Part shown: positions 1 through 3,695 of the stretch, piece by piece
Position numbering within the stretch: the first letter of the stretch is position 1
Layout of the letters: each line of letters starts with the position of its first letter
Source: JBOGFI01 sp050743365
GTDB lineage: Bacteria > Actinomycetota > Acidimicrobiia > IMCC26256 > JACDBD01
Assembly (NCBI GenBank): GCA_050743365.1
Contig: JBOGFI010000195.1
Span: 1 to 7,614 of the forward strand
Direction: 5' to 3'
DNA length: 7,614 nucleotides
Position numbers and translations under genes: made by a program
Notes under the pieces: generated by a model
Database searches by the model: none
The model's input: only the letters and a program-made list of their open reading frames with translations
What the model was told of the DNA's origin: nothing

Positions 1-67
1 GGGTGGGGCCGGGCGCCGGCCGGGGCGCGGCGGCGGCGCTGGCGGCTGCGGCTCCCGGCGGGCCCAT
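1..67 (-). CDS. Possible N-terminus of a minus-strand gene, cut by the left edge
   Basis: A minus-strand ATG at 67-65 opens a frame that stays open to the window edge and encodes only Ala, Pro, Gly, Ser, Arg and Thr (begins MGPPGAAAAS). A TAGCTT box (80-75) lies 7 nt upstream, the spacing expected for a leaderless actinobacterial start. GC content falls sharply just outside position 67, which fits a gene boundary here. The fragment is too short and low-complexity to name a family. Alternatives: plus-strand frame 1 is also open and ends in a TGA at 67-69 after an Arg-rich stretch, so this could be the C-terminus of a plus-strand gene. A third plus frame stays open to a TAG at 120-122. The sequence cannot settle this; the promoter-like box tips it slightly to the minus strand. 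Confidence 0.3.
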   Translation of the reverse strand, partial: MGPPGAAAASAAAAPRPAPGPT

Positions 68-74
68 GACGGCG

Positions 75-80
75 AAGCTA
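75..80 (-). promoter_or_regulatory. Candidate -10 box of a leaderless minus-strand start
   Basis: TAGCTT on the minus strand matches TAnnnT, and 7 nt separate it from the ATG at 67. No Shine-Dalgarno lies between. I see no convincing -35 hexamer upstream. The call depends on the partial minus-strand gene being real. Confidence 0.3.
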
Positions 81-142
81 CCAAGCGGTGAAGAGGGTGT
101 TTCGGACCACATTTCCATCTAGGCAGCGGGTGGCGCGCTTGT

Positions 143-148
143 TACCCT
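143..148 (+). promoter_or_regulatory. Candidate -10 box of a leaderless start
   Basis: TACCCT matches the actinobacterial TAnnnT -10 consensus. Exactly 6 nt separate it from the GTG at 155, so transcription would begin at or within a base or two of the start codon. No Shine-Dalgarno is present. The same box-to-start spacing is seen before the alpha-mannosidase gene (3684-3689), which strengthens both calls. No clear -35 element is visible. Confidence 0.5.
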
Positions 149-154
149 GCGCGC

Positions 155-361
155 GTGGACCCCGGAACCCGCATCGAGGTGCGATCCCGGTTCGACCAGC
201 GCTGGGCGCGTGGCTTCGAGCTGGTGGAGATCGTGGTGGACGCCGGCCAGGCCCAGTACCGCGTGCGCCGACGCTCCGACGGCTCCGTGCTCCCGGCCCT
301 CTTCGTCGACGACGACGTGCGCGAGGAGAAGAAGCGCTCGTCGTCGATGTGGTGGGTCTGA
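155..361 (+). CDS. Small conserved-looking hypothetical protein, 68 aa
   Basis: The 68-residue protein is charged and soluble, with no signal peptide or membrane segment. It starts MDPGTRIEVRSRFDQRWARG and contains an Arg-rich YRVRRRSDGSVLP segment, then an acidic VDDDVREEKK stretch and an aromatic end (MWWV). I recall similar short unnamed proteins from high-GC actinobacteria, but this is memory, not a search. The RxRF...W..GFE...YRVRRRSDG..LP pattern suggests a small beta-rich fold, perhaps SH3-like; that is a guess. The GTG start is chosen because a TACCCT box lies 6 nt upstream, giving a leaderless transcript, and GC3 is high throughout. It is convergent with the GYD gene, with 32 bp between the stops and no clear terminator hairpin. 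Function is unknown. Confidence 0.72.
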   Translation: MDPGTRIEVRSRFDQRWARGFELVEIVVDAGQAQYRVRRRSDGSVLPALFVDDDVREEKKRSSSMWWV

Positions 362-393
362 GGATCCGCTGGTCCGAGGCGTAGAGCCCGAGC

Positions 394-690
394 TCAGTCG
401 GAGGCGCGCTTCAATTCGGCGACCAGGTCCGGGATCGAGATCGCCTGGAACGTCGTCGTGCGCATCGTCCCGCGCGCGGCCAGCGTGATCGCGGCACGCG
501 CCATGGTGGCCTCGTCGGGGGACTCGATCACGTTGAGGAAGTCGTACTGGCCCAGCAGCCCGTACTGGGCCACGACCTTGAGCCCCATCGACTCGACCTC
601 GTCGGTCACCTCGCGGATCCGATCGGGGTTCTGGCGAATGGTCGCCCACCCGTCGGGCCCGAGCGTCGTCAGCATCACGTAGGTCGGCAC
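394..690 (-). CDS. GYD domain-containing protein, 98 aa
   Basis: This small soluble protein (98 aa) matches the GYD-domain family, cytosolic proteins of about 90-110 residues with a predicted dimeric alpha/beta ferredoxin-like fold and no settled biochemical function. Family features seen: N-terminal strand MPTYVMLTTL, a helix with NPDRIREVTDEVESMG (residues 21-36), the hallmark YGLLGQYDFLNVIE segment (43-56, GQYD at 47-50) and the C-terminal TTTFQAISIPDL strand (78-89). Length is normal, so it is one whole domain. GTG at 690 is the only in-frame start after the upstream stop; it lies 10 nt after the isomerase stop with no Shine-Dalgarno, so translation is probably coupled. It is last in the phosphatase-isomerase-GYD operon. 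Family call is firm; role in the operon is unknown. Confidence 0.88.
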   Translation of the reverse strand: MPTYVMLTTLGPDGWATIRQNPDRIREVTDEVESMGLKVVAQYGLLGQYDFLNVIESPDEATMARAAITLAARGTMRTTTFQAISIPDLVAELKRASD

Positions 691-700
691 GGCCGAGACA

Positions 701-1141
701 CTAGCGAGCCCGCTCCCGCTCCGGCTGCTCGAGCCGGGCGATGTTCCCGGCCTCGCTGGGGTCGGGCTCGGTCGTGAGCCACGCGTCGAGCATCTCCCGT
801 GCCAGGTCGGGGCTGGTCAGGCGCAGGCCCATCACGAGCACGTTGGCATCGTTCCAGGTGCGGGCGCCGGCGGCGGTGGCGGCGTCGGTGCACAGCGCGG
901 CGCGCACGCCGGGCACCTTGTTGGCGGCGATGGACGCGCCCGTCCCGGTCCAGCAGAACAGCACCGCGGTGTCGGCGTCGCCTCCGGCCACGAGCTCTCC
1001 CACCCGACGCCCGACGTCGGCCCACTCGATGGGCTCACCCGCCGGCGGCCCCACCAGCGCCACGTCGTGGCCCCGCTCGGCGAGGTCCGCCGCGACCGCG
1101 TCGGTGAGCGCCGTCTTCTCGTCGGACCCGAGCGCGACCAT
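701..1141 (-). CDS. RpiB/LacA/LacB-family sugar-phosphate isomerase homologue, divergent active site
   Basis: The 146-residue protein is homologous to RpiB/LacAB isomerases, which interconvert aldose and ketose phosphates such as ribose-5-P and ribulose-5-P in the cytosol. The fold is recognisable: N-terminal VALGSD (2-7), core CWTGTGASIAANKVPGVRAA (63-82) and NDANVLVMGLRLTS (97-110). The Cys that serves as proton-transfer base in typical RpiB is kept (C63), as are the following Thr (T65) and D7. However, the His of the usual GSDHAG is Glu (E8), the His of the usual HND/HNx motif is Trp (W96), and of the two C-terminal phosphate-binding Args of E. coli RpiB only one appears matched (R136). 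Substrate or chemistry may therefore differ. ATG at 1141 is preferred over GTG at 1144 because GGAGG lies only 1 nt before the GTG but 4 nt before the ATG. It sits between the HAD phosphatase and the GYD gene. I leave rpiB unassigned because of the residue changes. Confidence 0.85.
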   Translation of the reverse strand: MVALGSDEKTALTDAVAADLAERGHDVALVGPPAGEPIEWADVGRRVGELVAGGDADTAVLFCWTGTGASIAANKVPGVRAALCTDAATAAGARTWNDANVLVMGLRLTSPDLAREMLDAWLTTEPDPSEAGNIARLEQPERERAR

Positions 1142-1145
1142 CACG

Positions 1146-1150
1146 CCTCC
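1146..1150 (-). promoter_or_regulatory. Ribosome binding site deciding the isomerase start
   Basis: GGAGG on the minus strand lies between the HAD stop (1154-1156) and the isomerase start. It is 4 nt from the ATG at 1141 and only 1 nt from the GTG at 1144, which favours the ATG. Confidence 0.65.
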
Positions 1151-1153
1151 AGC

Positions 1154-1801
1154 CTACGACGGGGCCAGCGCCGCGCGAACGTCGTCGAGGGTCTCGAAGC
1201 GGCGGCACGCGACGCCGTTGCGCGCGCACCAGCCGGCGAGCTCGCCCTTGGCGAACACCACGTCGGCCAGCAGCGCCGCCTTGCGGTCGCTTGCGCCGTC
1301 GCCGACGAGCACGGTGGCCCGACCGCGGTGGCGGGCGTCCTTCAGGGGCGCCTGCTTGCAGGTCCCGCAGGTCGAGCACGGGCAACAGCGGTCCTCGTGG
1401 GGGAACTCGAGCCGCCCCGTCGACCAGTCGGGGACGTTGGTGAGCATCTCGAGGCCGAGCGGCGCGCACACCTCCTCGGCGTAGAACCCGAAGCCGTCGG
1501 ACACGACCACCACGTCGGCGCCGGCGCGGTGCAGCGCCTCGACCAACGGCTCGAAGCCCGGGTCGAGCGGCACCTCCCGGGCCACTGCCCGTAGCCGCGC
1601 CTCGTCCTTGGGCAGCAGGTCCCACAGGTCGAGCAGGCACTCGCGGCTGCCGATCTCGCCGGCGACGTACCGGTCGTCGAGCTCGCGCCACGACGGGGGC
1701 GCGAACCGGTCGGCGAGGTAGTTCCCGACGTCGAGCGTGCTGATGGTCCCGTCGAAGTCGATGAAGACCGACGCGCGCGAAAGGTCGAGGTCGAGGGCCA
1801 T
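1154..1801 (-). CDS. MtnX-like HAD-IB family phosphatase, 215 aa
   Basis: This is a cytosolic haloacid-dehalogenase phosphatase resembling MtnX, which removes the 1-phosphate of 2-hydroxy-3-keto-5-methylthiopentenyl-1-phosphate in methionine salvage. Motif I is FIDFDGTIS (13-21, nucleophile D15, acid/base D17), motif II is VVVSDGF (98-104, S101) and motif III is GDGASD (167-172, D168 and D172 for Mg2+). As in B. subtilis MtnX, a Cys-rich segment (C139, C140, C142, C145, C148) precedes motif III and ends in CGTCK. The C-terminal VFAKGELAGWCARNG...RRFETLDDV also resembles MtnX. Length of 215 aa is usual. The ATG at 1801 is the natural start; the frame stays open far upstream, but only as an antisense shadow of the phosphoesterase. 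First gene of the operon, about 10 bp before the isomerase. No other methionine-salvage gene is in the window, so the substrate is uncertain. Confidence 0.85.
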   Translation of the reverse strand: MALDLDLSRASVFIDFDGTISTLDVGNYLADRFAPPSWRELDDRYVAGEIGSRECLLDLWDLLPKDEARLRAVAREVPLDPGFEPLVEALHRAGADVVVVSDGFGFYAEEVCAPLGLEMLTNVPDWSTGRLEFPHEDRCCPCSTCGTCKQAPLKDARHRGRATVLVGDGASDRKAALLADVVFAKGELAGWCARNGVACRRFETLDDVRAALAPS

Positions 1802-1811
1802 GGGGACACCG

Positions 1812-1817
1812 ATCGTA
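1812..1817 (-). promoter_or_regulatory. Candidate -10 box for the HAD-isomerase-GYD operon
   Basis: TACGAT on the minus strand fits TAnnnT and lies 10 nt before the ATG at 1801. Transcription would start only a few bases before the codon, giving a near-leaderless mRNA, consistent with the absence of a Shine-Dalgarno. No good -35 match was seen. Confidence 0.4.
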
Positions 1818-1840
1818 CCGTCCGACCGGCATGCGACCCC

Positions 1841-1869
1841 GCGGCGCGCTAGAAACCGGGGCGCGCCGC
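1841..1869. repeat. 9-bp perfect inverted repeat in the divergent intergenic region
   Basis: GCGGCGCGC (1841-1849) and GCGCGCCGC (1861-1869) are exact reverse complements around an 11-nt loop (TAGAAACCGGG). The repeat lies in the 90-bp gap between the divergent HAD and phosphoesterase genes, 22 bp before the phosphoesterase GTG. It could be an operator serving both genes, or a hairpin in the phosphoesterase leader. No T-run follows on either strand, so a classical terminator is unlikely. Confidence 0.6.
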
Positions 1870-1880
1870 TGATCGACACC

Positions 1881-1887
1881 GGGAGAG
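1881..1887 (+). promoter_or_regulatory. Shine-Dalgarno of the phosphoesterase gene
   Basis: GGGAGAG contains GGAG (1882-1885) ending 6 nt before the GTG at 1892. It supports that GTG start, unlike the leaderless starts elsewhere in the window. No in-frame start lies just upstream. Confidence 0.65.
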
Positions 1888-1891
1888 TCGG

Positions 1892-3382
1892 GTGGACCGA
1901 CGTGAGTTCCTCCAGCGCGCCGGCGTGCTGTCCGGCGCCGCGCTCCTCGGGGGGCCGACGCTGCTCGGGGCCGCCGCGGGCGACGGCGCCAAGAGCGGCA
2001 CGGCCAAGCAGCCCCGGGGGATGCTCGAGCTGCCGGCCAAGGAATCGCCGATCGAGACCGTCGTGGTCGTCATGATGGAGAACCGCTCGTTCGACCACTA
2101 TTTCGGCTGGCTCGCCGACGACGAGCGCTACCTCGAGCGGGGGAAGCGGCGGTACGGGCGCGAGTTCCGCGTCGACGGGGAGCAGCGCCAGGAGTTCGTC
2201 GGGCCCTACGGCGTGGCGGTTGCGACTGCCCCGTGGCTCACGCAACCGGGTGAGGCGAACCCCTACCGCGGTTGCGGCCACCCCGACCCCGGCCACGGCT
2301 GGGAGCAGGGGCGAGCGCAGCGCGACCGCGGCTTCCTCGACCCGGCAAGCGGCAACGACGCCTTCGCCCTGGGCTACTACGAGGCCGACGCGCTGCCGTT
2401 CACGTCGCAGCTGGCGCGCGAGTTCACGGTGTTCGACCGGTGGCACGCCTCCCTGCTCGGGCCCACGTTCCCCAACCGGGCCTACCTGCACTCCGCCCAG
2501 GCGGGCGACTACAAGGACAACACGCTGCCGTTGTCGACCGGCGGGTACCAGTGGGACACGATCTGGGACCGCCTGGGCGCCGCCGGCGTGCCCGCCGGCT
2601 ACTACTGGACCGACCTCCCGGCGCTCGCGCTGTGGGGCGCCCGGCTCGGCCCCTTCACCCATCCGGTGGACGAGTACTTCACCGCGGCCGCGGACGGCGA
2701 CCTGCCCGACGTCGTGATGGTCGACCCCGCCTTCCTGGCCGGCAACCGCACCGACGACCACCCGTACGCCGACATCCGCGCCGGCCAGCGGTTCGTGCGC
2801 GACGTGTTCCAGGCGTTCGCCGAGTCGCGCCACTGGAAGCGGGGCCTCTTCGTGCTCGTGTACGACGAGTGGGGCGGCTTCTTCGACCACGTCCCGCCGC
2901 CCTCCCTCCCCGACGACCGTGCGAGCACGGTGGACCTCGAGAACTTCGGCCAGGCCGGGTTCCGGGTCCCGGCGGTGGTGGCGTCGCCGTTCGCCCGCCG
3001 GGGCTTCGTCGACCACCACGTCTACGACCACACGTCGATCCTCCGGTTCCTCGAGTGGCGCTTCCTCGGAGCACCTGCCGACGGCCCGGGCAGGGACACC
3101 GACAACTGGTTCCTGACGACCCGTGACCGCACCGCCGGGAACATCGGCATGAGCCTGCTCGGCGAGGACCTCGACCGCGACGTGGGGATCGACCTCGACG
3201 TCGCGATCGACGAGCCGACGCCGCCCTGCCCCGAGGACGGCGGGCCTCCGCTGCCGCCGCCGGCCCCGCCGGCGCCGCTGGAGAAGCACAGCTTCGAGGT
3301 GGCCATGGACGAGGGGTGGTTCGACCGGGTCGGCCATCGCGTGCGGCCCAGCGCCATGGCGAAGGAGTGGGCGCCGAGCTGA
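1892..3382 (+). CDS. Tat-exported phosphoesterase, phospholipase C/acid phosphatase family, 496 aa
   Basis: This secreted phosphoesterase family (phosphoesterase domain shared by mycobacterial PlcA-D, Pseudomonas PlcH and Francisella AcpA) hydrolyses phospholipids or other phosphate monoesters and diesters. A twin-arginine signal is at the N-terminus: DRREFLQRAG (2-11), a hydrophobic stretch to about 29 and a possible AAA cleavage site (27-29). Active-site motifs follow in order: ENRSFDHYFG (63-72, metal ligands E63, N64), GPTFPNR (190-196, nucleophile T192), VYDEWGGFFDH (323-333, D325, E326, H333) and YDHTSILRFLEWRF (378-391). All key residues are present, so it should be active. A Pro-rich linker (about 443-462) leads to a short C-terminal tail. 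Start is GTG with a good Shine-Dalgarno. It is divergent from the HAD operon and followed by a pseudogene. Phospholipase and acid phosphatase activities cannot be separated by sequence alone. Confidence 0.92.
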   Translation: MDRREFLQRAGVLSGAALLGGPTLLGAAAGDGAKSGTAKQPRGMLELPAKESPIETVVVVMMENRSFDHYFGWLADDERYLERGKRRYGREFRVDGEQRQEFVGPYGVAVATAPWLTQPGEANPYRGCGHPDPGHGWEQGRAQRDRGFLDPASGNDAFALGYYEADALPFTSQLAREFTVFDRWHASLLGPTFPNRAYLHSAQAGDYKDNTLPLSTGGYQWDTIWDRLGAAGVPAGYYWTDLPALALWGARLGPFTHPVDEYFTAAADGDLPDVVMVDPAFLAGNRTDDHPYADIRAGQRFVRDVFQAFAESRHWKRGLFVLVYDEWGGFFDHVPPPSLPDDRASTVDLENFGQAGFRVPAVVASPFARRGFVDHHVYDHTSILRFLEWRFLGAPADGPGRDTDNWFLTTRDRTAGNIGMSLLGEDLDRDVGIDLDVAIDEPTPPCPEDGGPPLPPPAPPAPLEKHSFEVAMDEGWFDRVGHRVRPSAMAKEWAPS

Positions 3383-3383
3383 C

Positions 3384-3634
3384 CACGTTGCCCTGCTGCT
3401 GGGACGCGAGACCTACGAAGGGTTCGCCGGGGCTTGACCATCCATGACCGGCGCGGGTGATTACGGCGAGAGGATGAACAGCGTCCCCAAGTACGTCGCC
3501 TCAACGACCTTGCAAGACACCAAGTGGAACGCAACCTCATCATCGGCGATGTCGCCGACGAGGTCGCCAAGCTGAAACAGCAGCCCGGTCCGTTCAACAC
3601 CGGCATCATCGTCGCCACCTACACCGCCAAGTAG
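3384..3634 (+). pseudogene. Degenerate dihydrofolate reductase-family (RibD C-terminal-like) gene remnant
   Basis: Translation in two frames recovers the hallmark segments of the YyaP/YwjB-like dihydrofolate reductase family. VALLLGRETYEGFAGA (3387-3434) comes first, then a TGA (3435-3437) where family members usually have Trp (AWPSMT). The same frame goes on as PSMT, then ERMNSVPKYVASTTL, and reaches W-N-A-T by 3536. The reading then needs a shift for LIIGDVADEVAKLKQQPG (3536-3589), explained by loss of one C from a CCC run near 3534-3538. This runs straight into PFNTGIIVATYTAK and a TAG (3590-3634), which is the family C-terminus, so roughly 55-65 central codons are missing. The first 50 or so codons are also absent; homology starts right after the phosphoesterase stop. 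The region is visibly less GC-rich (about 57% in 3501-3560) than its neighbours. It is not translated as one protein. Family recall is from memory, but several independent motifs agree. Confidence 0.85.
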
Positions 3635-3663
3635 CACCAACCCGCAACGAGGAGCGACCCGCC

Positions 3664-3684
3664 ACGGGCCGGGCGAGGGCCCGT
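3664..3684. repeat. 7-bp perfect inverted repeat abutting the mannosidase -10 box
   Basis: ACGGGCC (3664-3670) and GGCCCGT (3678-3684) are exact reverse complements around a 7-nt spacer. The right arm ends on the first base of the TATCCT box, so the repeat covers the expected -35/-10 spacer. That position suits a repressor operator. It could instead end transcripts arriving from the left, but no T-run follows. Confidence 0.6.
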
Positions 3685-3689
3685 ATCCT
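3684..3689 (+). promoter_or_regulatory. Candidate -10 box of the leaderless alpha-mannosidase transcript
   Basis: TATCCT fits TAnnnT and lies exactly 6 nt before the ATG at 3696, with no Shine-Dalgarno between. The transcript would start at or beside the A of the start codon. No clear TTGAC-like -35 element is visible; an inverted repeat occupies the spacer. Confidence 0.6.
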
Positions 3690-3695
3690 GAGCCC

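Noticed and set aside
88..384. 98-codon plus-strand open frame overlapping the 68-residue gene
   Set aside because: Arg/Pro-rich out-of-frame reading of the small gene at 155-361, with no promoter or Shine-Dalgarno at its start.
362..393. Possible bidirectional terminator between the convergent small gene and GYD gene
   Set aside because: Only a 5-bp CTGAG/CTCAG pairing that spans both stop codons, with a 30-nt loop and no T-run. Too weak to annotate.
1805..3337. Minus-strand open frame running antisense to almost the whole phosphoesterase and fused in frame to the HAD gene
   Set aside because: It mirrors the codon structure of the phosphoesterase, has no family signature in this part (Val/Glu/Arg/Gly-rich), and arises because stop codons are rare in GC-rich DNA. 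The recognisable HAD protein begins at the ATG at 1801.
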